Source of the DNA: Sphingobium sufflavum
Lineage (GTDB): Bacteria > Pseudomonadota > Alphaproteobacteria > Sphingomonadales > Sphingomonadaceae
Direction of reading: 5' to 3'
DNA length: 64,000 nucleotides
Assembly (NCBI RefSeq): GCF_021403115.1
Contig: NZ_JAJSSH010000017.1
Span: forward strand, 1-64,000
Shown here: positions 25,321-33,454 of the stretch, in pieces
Position numbering within the stretch: the stretch's first letter is position 1
How the letters are laid out: every line of letters begins with the position of its first letter
The notes under the pieces: generated by a model
What the model was told of the DNA's origin: nothing
Database searches by the model: none
What the model saw: the letters and a program-made list of their open reading frames with translations, nothing else
Made by a program: the position numbers and the translations under genes

Positions 25321-26205
25321 ATGGTATCCATCCCCTCGCCTGTCGGTCCATCGTCTACCGCGTCGCCGTCTGTCGGCTCCCTCTCCGGCAACCCTTATGG
25401 GGCCGCACCCGGCGCATCCCTGTCCGCCAGCCCCGCCGTCGCCCCGGCGCGCGCACTGCCCACCATCCACCGGATCGACGCGCGCGACCTCAACTGGGCG
25501 TTGCGGGAGGGGATGAAGGATTTCCGCGCGATGCGGGGCGACATCATCCTTGCCGGGCTGATCTATCCCACGGTCGCGCTGCTGGCCGCCGCGCTGGCGC
25601 TGGGCGGCAACCTCATTCCCATCATCTTTCCGATGGCCGCCGCCTTCTCCCTGATGGGACCGCTGATCGCCATCGGCTTCTACGAACTGGCGCGGCGGCG
25701 CGAGTCGGGGATGGACGCCGGATGGAGCCATTTCCTCGACCCGCTGCGCGGCGCCAACCGCATGCAGATCCTCGGCCTCGCCGCCGGGCTGGTCGTCGTG
25801 GCGCTCGCCTGGCTGCTGATGGCGCAAACCATCTATGAGGGCACGCTCGGCACGCTGGCCCCCGGCAATCTGAGCGGCTTCCTGTCGATGCTGTTCACCA
25901 CGGCGGAAGGGTGGCGGATGATCGTGCTGGGCAATATCGCCGGGCTGGCCTTCGCGCTCGTCACGCTGGCGACGATGCTGGTGTCCTTCCCAATGATGGT
26001 GGACAAGACGGTGCACGCCTCCGACGCGGTGGAGACATCGCTGCGCGCCAGCTTCCACAATCCGATGATGACGCTGCGCTGGGGCGTGACGGTCGCCGTG
26101 CTGCTGGCTCTGGCCTGTATCCCGCTGTTCCTGGGGCTGGCGGTCGTGCTGCCGGTGCTGGGCTATGCGAGCTGGCACCTCTACACGCGGATGGTGGAGC
26201 GGTAG
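25321..26205 (+). CDS. DUF2189-type integral membrane protein
   Basis: A 294-aa protein. Residues 1-45 are a Ser/Pro/Ala-rich disordered tail; the rest holds about six transmembrane segments, including IILAGLIYPTVALLAAALAL, ILGLAAGLVVVALAWLLMA, IAGLAFALVTLATMLVSFPM and TVAVLLALACIPLFLGLAVV. The DLNWALREGMKDF, FSLMGPLIAIGFYELARRRE and FPMMVDKTVHASDAVETSLRA segments are typical of DUF2189 membrane proteins, whose function is unknown. A shorter start is possible because the N-terminal tail is poorly constrained. It ends 7 bp from the convergent pyrE. Confidence 0.82.
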   Translation: MVSIPSPVGPSSTASPSVGSLSGNPYGAAPGASLSASPAVAPARALPTIHRIDARDLNWALREGMKDFRAMRGDIILAGLIYPTVALLAAALALGGNLIPIIFPMAAAFSLMGPLIAIGFYELARRRESGMDAGWSHFLDPLRGANRMQILGLAAGLVVVALAWLLMAQTIYEGTLGTLAPGNLSGFLSMLFTTAEGWRMIVLGNIAGLAFALVTLATMLVSFPMMVDKTVHASDAVETSLRASFHNPMMTLRWGVTVAVLLALACIPLFLGLAVVLPVLGYASWHLYTRMVER

Positions 26206-26212
26206 GATCGCG

Positions 26213-26749
26213 TCAGGCGGCCGCGGACCGGCTGCCGATAATATCCGCCTTCGTCATGGCGGCGAAGACGGGGATATGGGGTAGGGCGGCGATGCGCGCC
26301 GCCCCTTCGCCGCGCCAGATGGCGCAGACGATGGCGATCACCTCTGCCCCCGCCGCCTCCACCAGACCGACGGCATCCACCACCGCGCCCCCGGTGGTGA
26401 TGACATCCTCGACCAGCACGATGCGGCGACCGCCGACATCGCTGCCCTCGACCGCCTGACAGGTGCCATAATCCTTGGCCTCCTTGCGGATGAAGGCGGC
26501 GGGCAGGCCGCTGTCCAGCGACATGGCGGTGGCGATGGGCACCCCGCCCAGTTCCAGCCCGGCCAGCACCTCCGTCCCCTCCGGCAACAGGGCGAGCATC
26601 GCGCTCGCCACGCGGCGCAGCAGGGCCGGGTTCGCCTCGAACCGATATTTGTCGAAATATTCGGTCGCGACCTGCCCGGATCGCAGGCGGAATTCACCGT
26701 GAAGCGTGGCGACGGCGCCGATGGCGGCGGGCAGGCTGCTGTCAGTCAT
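26213..26749 (-). CDS. pyrE: orotate phosphoribosyltransferase
   Basis: A 178-aa enzyme forming orotidine 5'-phosphate in pyrimidine synthesis. The ATG at 26749 (MTDSSLPAAIG) has GGAG six bases upstream and is preferred to a TTG at 26764. The PRPP-binding loop is RIVLVEDVITTGGAV; LAGLELGGVPIATAM and FIRKEAKDYGTCQAVEG are the other active-site segments. It is shorter than E. coli PyrE (213 aa) but contains all core motifs. dapE lies 37 bp upstream on the same strand, so both are probably co-transcribed. Confidence 0.92.
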   Translation of the reverse strand: MTDSSLPAAIGAVATLHGEFRLRSGQVATEYFDKYRFEANPALLRRVASAMLALLPEGTEVLAGLELGGVPIATAMSLDSGLPAAFIRKEAKDYGTCQAVEGSDVGGRRIVLVEDVITTGGAVVDAVGLVEAAGAEVIAIVCAIWRGEGAARIAALPHIPVFAAMTKADIIGSRSAAA

Positions 26750-26785
26750 GGTTGGCTCCGTCAAAGGGCAGGCGGTGTCAAAGGA

Positions 26786-27931
26786 TCAGGCGGCGCCCAG
26801 CGTCCGGCGCAGGAAATCGGCGTAGATGGCGGTCAGCGTGTCAAGGTCCGCAATGGCCACCGCCTCGTCCCGCTTGTGCATGGTCGCATTGTTCAGGCCG
26901 AACTCCACCACCGGGCACAGCTTGCACAGGAAGCGCGCGTCGGACGTGCCGCCGGTGGTGGAAAATTCCGGCTCCATCCCCGTCACCGCATGGATGGCGT
27001 CGCGAATTGCGACTGACAGCGCGCCCGGCTGGGTCAGGAACGGCTCGCCGCTGATCTTCGCGACCAGCGATCCGCCCTGCTCCCGCTCCACGATGGTGCG
27101 GATGATCTCGGTCAGCGACGCCCCGCTGTGCTGGTCGTTGAAGCGGATGGAGATGCGCGCCGTCGCCCGCGCCGGGATGGTGTTGGTGGACGGGTTGCCG
27201 ATGTGGATGTCGGTAATTTCGATATTGCTCGGCTGGAACCAATCCGTCCCCTCGTCCAGCACGATGGCGTCGATGGCGGTCAGGATGCGCAGCAGGCGGG
27301 GCGCAGGATTGTCCGCCAGATGCGGATAGGCGACATGGCCCTGCACCCCTTCCACCGCGATCCACATGTTGACCGACCCGCGTCGGCCGATCTTCACCAC
27401 GTCGCCCAGCCGGTTGGCGGAGGTCGGCTCCCCCACCAGGCACAGGTCGGGGACGACACCACGCGCCGCCATATGCTGCATCAGGACCGGCGTGCCATAG
27501 GTGGCCGCGCCTTCCTCATCGCCCGTAATCAGGAAACTGACGGTGCCGGGCAGCGCGCTCTCCTGTGCCGCAGCGACGGCAAAGGCCGCGATCGACCCCT
27601 TCATGTCCACCGCGCCGCGCCCGTAGAGCAGCCCGCCCGCCCGCGTGGGCGTGAAGGGATCGTTGGTCCATTCGTCGCCCGGCGGCACCACGTCGAGATG
27701 CCCGGCAAATGCGACATGCGGCCCCGCCCCGTTGCGGCGGATCGCCAGCAGATTCTCGACCGGCCCGTCCGGCGCCTCGCCATCCACGAAGCGTTCGACG
27801 GTGAAACCCGCCGCCGCCAGCGCGCTGTCCAGCACGTCGAACACCGCGCCGGTGGCAGGCGTCACGGACGGCGCGGCGATCAGCGCCTCGGCCAGGGTCA
27901 ATGTGTCGATGTGTGGGCTGGTGTCGTGCAT
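26786..27931 (-). CDS. dapE: succinyl-diaminopimelate desuccinylase
   Basis: A 381-aa M20-family zinc hydrolase of lysine/diaminopimelate synthesis. Metal-site segments are AGHLDVVPPGDEW, YGRGAVDMKGSIAAF and ITGDEEGAATYGT; the dimerisation domain contains VNMWIAVEGVQGHVAYPH; the C-terminus has STTGGTSDARF and PVVEFGLNNATMHKRDE. Length matches the E. coli enzyme (375 aa). It is upstream of pyrE on the same strand and divergent from a broken cupin gene, 44 bp between starts. Confidence 0.94.
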   Translation of the reverse strand: MHDTSPHIDTLTLAEALIAAPSVTPATGAVFDVLDSALAAAGFTVERFVDGEAPDGPVENLLAIRRNGAGPHVAFAGHLDVVPPGDEWTNDPFTPTRAGGLLYGRGAVDMKGSIAAFAVAAAQESALPGTVSFLITGDEEGAATYGTPVLMQHMAARGVVPDLCLVGEPTSANRLGDVVKIGRRGSVNMWIAVEGVQGHVAYPHLADNPAPRLLRILTAIDAIVLDEGTDWFQPSNIEITDIHIGNPSTNTIPARATARISIRFNDQHSGASLTEIIRTIVEREQGGSLVAKISGEPFLTQPGALSVAIRDAIHAVTGMEPEFSTTGGTSDARFLCKLCPVVEFGLNNATMHKRDEAVAIADLDTLTAIYADFLRRTLGAA

Positions 27932-27975
27932 GCACAGCCGTTAGCCAATCCGGGCGCGCATGAAAAGGAGCGGCC

Positions 27976-28422
27976 ATGCCAAAGCTCGACCTCGACGCCA
28001 TCACGGCCACCAACGCCACCGGCTATCCGCCCTAATATGCCGATGTGGTGCAGGGCCGCTGGTATCGCCGCCTGTCGCCCGCCGCGGGCCTGACCGACTT
28101 CGGGGCCAGCCATGTCGTGCTGAAGCCCGGCGCATGGTCGACGCAGCGCCACAGGCACGAGCGGGAGAACGAACTGCTGGTCATCCTCTCCGGCACGGCG
28201 ACATTGGTGGACGATGCCGACCGCACGCCGCTCCACCCCGGCGATGTCGCCGCCTTTCCCAAGGGCGACGGCAATGGCCATTGCCTGGTCAATGAGGGCG
28301 AGGGGGATTGCGTCCTGCTGGTCGTGGGGCAGTCCACCAACGGCCCCTGCCATTATCCCGACATCGACATGCAGGAATTTGGCGCGGGCGACAAAAGGCG
28401 AAAGGACGGGACAGCCTTCTGA
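27976..28422 (+). pseudogene. cupin-domain protein interrupted by in-frame TAA
   Basis: The frame begins ATG at 27976 behind a strong AAAAGGAG site and reads MPKLDLDAITATNATGYPP, then a TAA at 28033-28035, then continues in the same frame YADVVQGRWYRRLSPAAGL to the end at 28422. The part after the stop is a cupin: QRHRHERENELLVILSG holds the metal-binding His/Glu residues and HPGDVAAFPKGDGNGHCLVN the second motif. Homologues of this small cupin type run straight through the break. It is therefore a nonsense-disrupted gene, unless a GTG at 28045 or 28048 reinitiates or the base call is wrong. Confidence 0.8.
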
Positions 28423-28465
28423 CCCGGTGCCATGTGCCCCAACTCCAGAAAAATATCCGGCATCA

Positions 28466-28492
28466 TGTCACATCGCGCGACGCTGCCTCGTC
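28466..28492 (+). promoter_or_regulatory. ECF41-type promoter
   Basis: TGTCACA at 28466-28472, a 16-bp spacer, and CGTC at 28489-28492 exactly reproduce the known ECF41 consensus (TGTCACA-N16-CGTC). It lies 41 bp upstream of the CMD-protein gene, which is followed by an ECF41 sigma factor, so the unit is expected to be autoregulated. Confidence 0.85.
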
Positions 28493-28533
28493 ATGGGTGC
28501 AAAGCGTCGCATGATGCGCGCTGACGGAGACAG

Positions 28534-29004
28534 ATGATGACCCCTCGCCTCGACAATCCGCACGCCCTCGCCCCCGCCCAGATCAAGGCCATGGTTGCGC
28601 TGGAGGCCAGCTTTACGAACAGCGACCTGCCGCACCCCCTGCGCGAACTGGTCAAGCTGCGCGCGTCGCAGATCAACGGCTGCGCCTTTTGCATCCACAT
28701 GCATTCGACCGACCTGCGCCAGCATGGCGAGAGCGAGATGCGCCTCTACATGCTCAACGCCTGGCGCGAATCGACGCTCTATTCCGCGCGGGAACGCGCC
28801 GCCCTCGGCTGGACGGAGGCGCTGACCCGCGTTGCGGAGACCGGCGCGCCCGATACGGACTATGCCGCGCTCCAGGCCGAATTCAGCGATGCGGAGCAGG
28901 TGCAACTGACCCTGCTGATCGGCGCGATCAACGTGTGGAATCGCCTCCAGGTCGGTTTCCGCGCGCCACATCCGGTCGCCGTGGCCGATCGTGCGGCGGC
29001 CTGA
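28534..29004 (+). CDS. carboxymuconolactone decarboxylase/AhpD-like protein
   Basis: A 156-aa all-helical protein of the AhpD/CMD fold. The start at 28534 has GGAGAC upstream. KLRASQINGCAFCIHMHSTD carries the CxxC (C50, C53) and neighbouring His residues typical of the peroxidase-active AhpD-like members. Such proteins act as alkylhydroperoxidases or thiol oxidoreductases. It is the target most often encoded next to ECF41 sigma factors, and here an ECF41 promoter precedes it and the sigma gene starts 4 bp after its stop. Confidence 0.92.
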   Translation: MMTPRLDNPHALAPAQIKAMVALEASFTNSDLPHPLRELVKLRASQINGCAFCIHMHSTDLRQHGESEMRLYMLNAWRESTLYSARERAALGWTEALTRVAETGAPDTDYAALQAEFSDAEQVQLTLLIGAINVWNRLQVGFRAPHPVAVADRAAA

Positions 29005-29008
29005 CCCG

Positions 29009-29905
29009 ATGGCGTCCGACACCGTGCCGGACCGGTTCGAGGCGCAGCGGCCCCGGCTGCTGCGCCTCGCCTATCGTATGCTCGGCGGCTTTGCGGAGGC
29101 GGAGGATGTGGTGCAGGACGCCTGGCTGCGCTGGACGCGGGTGGCGGAGAAGGGGGAGCCGGTGGACAGCGCCGCCGCCTATCTCACCCGCATCGTCACC
29201 CGCCTGTGCCTCGACCGTGCCAAGTCCGCGCAGGTGCGGCGCGAAACCTATGTCGGCGAATGGCTGCCTGAACCCTTTGTCGAGGCGGAGCCGGAGGCCA
29301 TGCGCGCCGACGAACTCACCCTGACGCTGATGCTCGCCCTCGAACGGCTGTCCCCGCTGGAGCGGGCCGCCTTCCTCCTCCACGACATATTCGACATGCC
29401 GCTGGCCGAGGTGGCGGACATGCTGGGCCGGGAGCCTGCCGCCGTGCGCCAACTGACCGCCCGCGCCCGCCGCCATGTCCGCGATGCCCGACCGCGCTAT
29501 CCGATGGAGGAGACGGAGGCGGAGCGGATCGCCAGCGCCTTTTTCGCTGCGTCCCAGCAGGGCGACACGACGGCGCTGCGCGCGATGCTGGCGGAGAATG
29601 TCGCCATCCACTCCGACGGCGGGGGCAAGGTCATCGCCTTCCGCAACCCCATCCATGGCATCGAGAAGGCGCTGCGCCTCTTCCTCGGCCTCAAGCGCAA
29701 ATATGGGGCCAGCCAGCCGCAGACGCTGCATCCCATGCGAATCGACCGGTTGGCCGGCTTTGCCAGCCTGGTGGAGGGGCGACTGCTCCAGACCACCGCG
29801 CTGGAGATAGAGGATGGCCGCATCGCCGCCATCTACATCATGCGCAACCCGGACAAGCTGGCGCGCGTCGCCGCCGCTCTGGGCGCGCCGGGAACGGTGA
29901 ATTGA
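29009..29905 (+). CDS. ECF41-family RNA polymerase sigma factor with SnoaL-like C-terminal domain
   Basis: A 298-aa extracytoplasmic-function sigma factor of the SigJ/ECF41 type. The ATG at 29009 follows the upstream stop by 4 bp; a GTG at 28991 overlapping that gene is an alternative. Region 2 is FEAQRPRLLRLAYRMLGGFA and EDVVQDAWLRW; the linker has WLPEP (85-89); region 4 lies at about 105-165. The C-terminal NTF2/SnoaL domain has DGGGK (203-207) and NPDKL (280-284), the three ECF41 signature motifs. In this family the C-terminal extension replaces an anti-sigma factor and modulates activity. Autoregulation through the promoter at 28466 is expected. The natural signal is unknown. Confidence 0.95.
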   Translation: MASDTVPDRFEAQRPRLLRLAYRMLGGFAEAEDVVQDAWLRWTRVAEKGEPVDSAAAYLTRIVTRLCLDRAKSAQVRRETYVGEWLPEPFVEAEPEAMRADELTLTLMLALERLSPLERAAFLLHDIFDMPLAEVADMLGREPAAVRQLTARARRHVRDARPRYPMEETEAERIASAFFAASQQGDTTALRAMLAENVAIHSDGGGKVIAFRNPIHGIEKALRLFLGLKRKYGASQPQTLHPMRIDRLAGFASLVEGRLLQTTALEIEDGRIAAIYIMRNPDKLARVAAALGAPGTVN

Positions 29906-29942
29906 GGGGCCTGTGGCAACGCCCGCCCGCGTTCCGGCCCGA

Positions 29943-30341
29943 TCAGCGCGCGCACGCCGCCGCTTGCACCCCCGTCCCGTCCATGCCCATGTCGGAATCA
30001 TATTCGACGACGGTGCAGGCCGGATTGGTGCCCTGCGCAAAAATGCGCGCACCGCTGGCGGACGCCGCCGCCACCGCATCCGGGTTGGTGGCGAGGGCGG
30101 CCATCGCCTCCTCGAAATCCGCCCGGCTGTCCCACCAGATTTCCAATATGACGTCGAAGTCCAGTTCCGCCATGTCACCGGTCAGCGGATTTTTCTGCGG
30201 CTCAACATAGCGGCGCACCAGCCGCCGGGCCTTGGGGAACAGCGCCTCGCCCAGCCGGGCATGGCCATTTTCATATTGGTCGATGAACTCCGCCATCGAC
30301 AGGCCCGGTCGCCGTTTCATCATGCTGACCTGCTTCATCAT
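29943..30341 (-). CDS. EthD-domain protein
   Basis: A 132-aa small alpha/beta dimeric-barrel protein. MMKQVSMMKRRPGLSMAEFI and DQYENGHARLGEAL are the EthD N-terminal strand-helix, and FDVILEIWWDSRADFEEAMAAL is the second half. EthD-like proteins occur in degradation and polyketide pathways; function here is unknown. A second Met at position 2 is an equally good start. It converges on the sigma-factor gene and is divergent from the TonB-like gene. Confidence 0.78.
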   Translation of the reverse strand: MMKQVSMMKRRPGLSMAEFIDQYENGHARLGEALFPKARRLVRRYVEPQKNPLTGDMAELDFDVILEIWWDSRADFEEAMAALATNPDAVAAASASGARIFAQGTNPACTVVEYDSDMGMDGTGVQAAACAR

Positions 30342-30479
30342 GGCGGCACCCTGTATCCTGCACGGCTGGAGATCGTCCCAGCCCTGCCGCGATCATAGCG
30401 GCGCCGCGGCCGCCATCGCTTGACGGATGCGGACAGGCCCCTCCGTGCCGCCATTCCCAGTCGCCACGGCCCGGAATAC

Positions 30480-30503
30480 TAAATGAGACAAGTATCTCAT
30501 TTA
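30480..30503. promoter_or_regulatory. perfect inverted repeat, likely operator
   Basis: TAAATGAGA (30480-30488) and TCTCATTTA (30495-30503) are perfect reverse complements separated by CAAGTA, a 24-bp AT-rich palindrome in GC-rich DNA. It lies 96 bp upstream of the TonB-like gene and 139 bp from the divergent EthD gene, positioned to control one or both. Size suits a dimeric regulator; it is not a classical Fur box. No adjacent regulator gene is seen. Confidence 0.6.
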
Positions 30504-30598
30504 TCACTGGCGGTCGTAAATGTGACGTTGTACCATTTCACTTGCCCAGACAGATGATGCGCACAGGGACATCATCGCCGGGAGAGGAGCACCAGCCT

Positions 30599-31270
30599 AT
30601 GTCGACACCCATGCAACAGTCCGGCTATCAATCGCAGAGCCGCTTTTCCCCCGCCGCCATCGGGGGCGTCGTCCTGGTCCACGCCGGGCTGGGGGCGGTC
30701 ATCCTGACCATGTCGGTCGTGCACTATATCCCGGATGTGGTGAAACCCATCTGGGCCTGGAATATCCCCAAGGAACAGCCCAAGCCGGAGCCGACCGACG
30801 CCCGGCCATCGGAGACGCCACGCGGCCCGCGCGTCACCACCTCCGATCCTACGGTGAAGATGCCCGTTCCGACCTATGGCAGCATCGTCACGCCGACCAT
30901 CTTTCCCGATCCCGGCAGTGGCGGGGCGGGCACCGGGCCGCTGGTATTCGACCCCGTCCCGCCCCCGCCACTGCCGCAGCCGGTCATGGTGCAGGCACGG
31001 ATCGACAGCCGCTTCGCATCCGGTTTCCAGCCGCCCTATCCCGCCGCCATGCTGCGCCAGCAGAGGGAGGGCGCGGTGACGGTGCGCGTCACCATCGGGT
31101 CCGACGGGCGGGTGATCGACGTCGCACTGGTCAGCACCGCGGACCCCGCTTTCTTCGAGGCGACGCGGCGGCAGGCGCTGAGCCGCTGGCGCTTCGTCCC
31201 CGCCACGCGCGACGGGGTGGCGGTCAGTTCGGAAAAGGTGATGACGGTGCATTTCCGCCTCACGGATTGA
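30599..31270 (+). CDS. TonB family energy-transducer protein
   Basis: A 223-aa inner-membrane protein. The start at 30599 has GAGAGGAG seven bases upstream. One N-terminal transmembrane helix (AAIGGVVLVHAGLGAVILTM, about 19-38) is followed by a Pro-rich periplasmic linker (KEQPKPEPTDARP; VPPPPLPQP) and a TonB C-terminal domain from about 145: YPAAMLRQQREGAVTVRVTI, VIDVALVSTADPAFFEATRR and ALSRWRFVPA. It couples proton-motive force to outer-membrane receptors. No exbB/exbD are adjacent, so it would share those encoded elsewhere. A palindrome upstream suggests dedicated regulation and a terminator follows. Confidence 0.88.
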   Translation: MSTPMQQSGYQSQSRFSPAAIGGVVLVHAGLGAVILTMSVVHYIPDVVKPIWAWNIPKEQPKPEPTDARPSETPRGPRVTTSDPTVKMPVPTYGSIVTPTIFPDPGSGGAGTGPLVFDPVPPPPLPQPVMVQARIDSRFASGFQPPYPAAMLRQQREGAVTVRVTIGSDGRVIDVALVSTADPAFFEATRRQALSRWRFVPATRDGVAVSSEKVMTVHFRLTD

Positions 31271-31285
31271 AGGCCGGGCGAAAAA

Positions 31286-31324
31286 GAGGCGGAGGGGCGT
31301 CATGGCCCCTCCGCCTCCTTTTAT
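31286..31324 (+). terminator. rho-independent terminator of the TonB-like gene
   Basis: GAGGCGGAGGGGC (31286-31298) pairs perfectly with GCCCCTCCGCCTC (31305-31317) around GTCATG, followed by CTTTTATT. Confidence 0.9.
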
Positions 31325-31447
31325 TGGGCGAAGTATCGTTTCGACGTGGAACGGACAGGCCTACCCCTGTTCGTCCAATGATAAGGAAGTTCGTGACTCG
31401 CCAGAGCCAAGCGCACCTGTTTCGGACGAATTACAGACACCCCCACC

Positions 31448-31538
31448 CGTCATCCCGGACGTGATCCGAGATCCCGCTTTTCTCTTAGTGCGGTTCCCTG
31501 ACGAAGAAGCCGGACACCGGATCAAGTCCGGGATGACG
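31448..31538. repeat. long imperfect inverted repeat
   Basis: Two 21-bp arms, 31448-31468 (CGTCATCCCGGACG...) and 31518-31538 (...GTCCGGGATGACG), are reverse complements with one mismatch, separated by 49 bp. It fits the dispersed intergenic repeats typical of sphingomonads. It sits in the 31271-31577 gap between convergent genes, which holds no recognisable gene. Confidence 0.65.
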
Positions 31539-31577
31539 ACGATATGGGTACAAGAATTGGCCGCCCCCCAGCCTCCC

Positions 31578-32048
31578 TCACCGGCTGTTCGCCACCGCGC
31601 CCTTGAACAGGCTGCCGTCCGCGCGCCAATCCTCCCGGATACGGCGATAGGCGATCAGCCAGTCGTCGCCTTCGCGGCGGAAATCGTCGAGATAATGGCC
31701 CGCATGGTCCGGCCCTATGTCGGTCCACGCCACCCAATAGGTCCGCGCGCGGGCGCTGTCCGGGCCGGTCAGTTCGATTTGGCAGGTGGACAGATGATGC
31801 CGCACAAAGCGCGCGCCATGGGTGGGCGCCACATCCCCGCCGCCCCGCCAGCGCCCGATCCACTGGCGGATCGCCTCGCGCCCGTCATAGCGAAAGCCAT
31901 CGTCGGCGTTCAGCCCCACCGCCTCCATCACCGCATCGGCGGTGAAGCAGGCGATGAACGCATCCTCCTTCAACCGGTCGCCCGCCGTCGTATAGGCCGC
32001 CATCGTCTTGCGAATGGCCTCGCGGGCCAGCAGTTCCTCGATCATCAT
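31578..32048 (-). CDS. SnoaL/NTF2-like protein, last gene of SDR operon
   Basis: A 156-aa cone-fold protein of the SnoaL/nuclear-transport-factor-2 superfamily (LAREAIRKTMAAYTTAGDRL, DAFIACFTADAVMEAVGL, RFVRHHLSTCQIELTGPDSA, YLDDFRREGDDWLIAYRR). Members act as isomerases, dehydratases or ligand-binding proteins in catabolism. It starts 10 bp after the SDR stop, so it is the third gene of the 33347-31578 unit. Its actual reaction is not visible. Confidence 0.82.
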   Translation of the reverse strand: MMIEELLAREAIRKTMAAYTTAGDRLKEDAFIACFTADAVMEAVGLNADDGFRYDGREAIRQWIGRWRGGGDVAPTHGARFVRHHLSTCQIELTGPDSARARTYWVAWTDIGPDHAGHYLDDFRREGDDWLIAYRRIREDWRADGSLFKGAVANSR

Positions 32049-32058
32049 ATCTGCGCCC

Positions 32059-32841
32059 CTATCCGATCATCACCCCGCCCGCGTCCACATTGATGGACTG
32101 GCCGGTGATGGTCCGCGCATCGTCGGAGGCGAGGAAGAGCGCCATCTTCGCCACATCCTCCGGCGTGGAGATCACTCCGGTCAGCGCCACGCCGGACAGG
32201 ACCGCCGCCCGCTTCTCCTCAACGCTGATCCCCTCCTCCTGCGCGGTGCGGGCAAACCAGTTCTTGAGGAGGTCCGTCTCGATCTGGCCGGGCACCAGGC
32301 AGTTGCAGCGGATGCCATGGGGTCCGGCCTCCTGCGCCACCACCTTGGTCAGCACCCGCACGCTGGCCTTGGCCGCGCTGTAATGGCTCTTGCGCGGCAG
32401 GCCGTTCCAGCCTGCGGTGGAGGAGAAATTGACGATGCTGCCCGTCCGGCGCTCCAGCATCGACCGGCGGATCACCTCCCGGCTGCACAGCATCGCCGCC
32501 GTCACATCGACCGCGAAGGTCGCGTTCCAGTTCTCCAATGTCTGTTCCCAGATATAGAGATCCTTGCCCGGCACGGCGGCGTTGTTCATCATCACATCGA
32601 CCTGCCCCCAACGGTCCATGGCGACATCGACCATGGCGGCGACGTCCGCCTCCTGCGTCACGTCCGCCTGCACCGCGACGGCGGCCTCGCCAATCCGCGC
32701 CGCGGCCTCCTCGACCAGTGCGATGCGGCGAGCGGCCATCACGACCCTTGCCCCCTCTTCGGCCAGCATCCGCGCCATGACGGGGCCAAGGCCGGTGCTG
32801 GCCCCGGTGACGATGGCGACCTTCCCCGTAAAACGGCCCAT
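32059..32841 (-). CDS. short-chain dehydrogenase/reductase
   Basis: A 260-aa NAD(P)-dependent oxidoreductase. The cofactor site is VAIVTGASTGLGPVMARML, with NNAAV, and the catalytic Ser-Tyr-Lys is in VNFSSTAGWNGLPRKSHYSAAKA; the C-terminal SINVDAGGVMIG is typical. The ATG overlaps the stop of the upstream SnoaL-like gene by one base and a second SnoaL-like gene follows 10 bp downstream, giving a three-gene catabolic-looking operon. Substrate is unknown; steroid, cyclic alcohol or aromatic intermediates are possible. Confidence 0.9.
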   Translation of the reverse strand: MGRFTGKVAIVTGASTGLGPVMARMLAEEGARVVMAARRIALVEEAAARIGEAAVAVQADVTQEADVAAMVDVAMDRWGQVDVMMNNAAVPGKDLYIWEQTLENWNATFAVDVTAAMLCSREVIRRSMLERRTGSIVNFSSTAGWNGLPRKSHYSAAKASVRVLTKVVAQEAGPHGIRCNCLVPGQIETDLLKNWFARTAQEEGISVEEKRAAVLSGVALTGVISTPEDVAKMALFLASDDARTITGQSINVDAGGVMIG

Positions 32842-33347
32842 CAGGCGGGCACCTGGGGGCCGAGGACATGGCGCATCGTCTCATGCGACTCCGCTGATCC
32901 GTCCAGCGCCCGGTTGAACCGCTCCTGTATCCGCCAGCCATCGGCGGTCCGCGTCAGGCTCCACCGGTTGATTGCCGCGCGCCACAGATACCAGCGGTCG
33001 CCCTCCTTCAGCACGACATAGCTATAGCCGACCGCCTCCGCGCTATCGCCGTCGATGGCGATGCGCGGCGTGGCGGTGAGGTGGGAGCAGCCGGTGTCGA
33101 CCAGCCCCTTGTGCCCCTCCGTCTCATACATCGCGACCAGATCCTGCGGCGCGACGATGCGGGTGCCACCGCTCAGCCCGCCGCTGAAATTATAGCCGCC
33201 CCCTTCGATCCACAGCGCGGCGGCGGGTTCGCTGGTCCCGCTGTCCACCAGCGGGCCATAACTGTTGAGGAGATTGAGGATCTCCAGATGATCCTCCGCC
33301 GCCCGCAGGCGCTGTTCAAGCTGCTCCAGCCGCTGTTCGATGCTCAT
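32841..33347 (-). CDS. SnoaL-like protein, first gene of SDR operon
   Basis: A 168-aa protein with an N-terminal Glu/Gln/Leu helix (MSIEQRLEQLEQRLRAAEDH) and then a SnoaL-like cone fold (LEILNLLNSYGPLVDSGTSE; RWYLWRAAINRWSLTRT). The start at 33347 has GGAGGA seven bases upstream; the longer open frame is not conserved-looking. Sequence style is that of the SnoaL_4 group found with dehydrogenases in xenobiotic or steroid breakdown. TGATG overlap couples it to the SDR gene. Confidence 0.8.
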   Translation of the reverse strand: MSIEQRLEQLEQRLRAAEDHLEILNLLNSYGPLVDSGTSEPAAALWIEGGGYNFSGGLSGGTRIVAPQDLVAMYETEGHKGLVDTGCSHLTATPRIAIDGDSAEAVGYSYVVLKEGDRWYLWRAAINRWSLTRTADGWRIQERFNRALDGSAESHETMRHVLGPQVPA

Positions 33348-33454
33348 CTCGCCATCCTCCCGATCCGGCGCTGCATACGCCTTCATCGCAGGATAGCCGG
33401 GTTTCAGGCCATGGCAACGTCGCCGTCGCCCGACCCGGTCAGGCACCAATCCGG

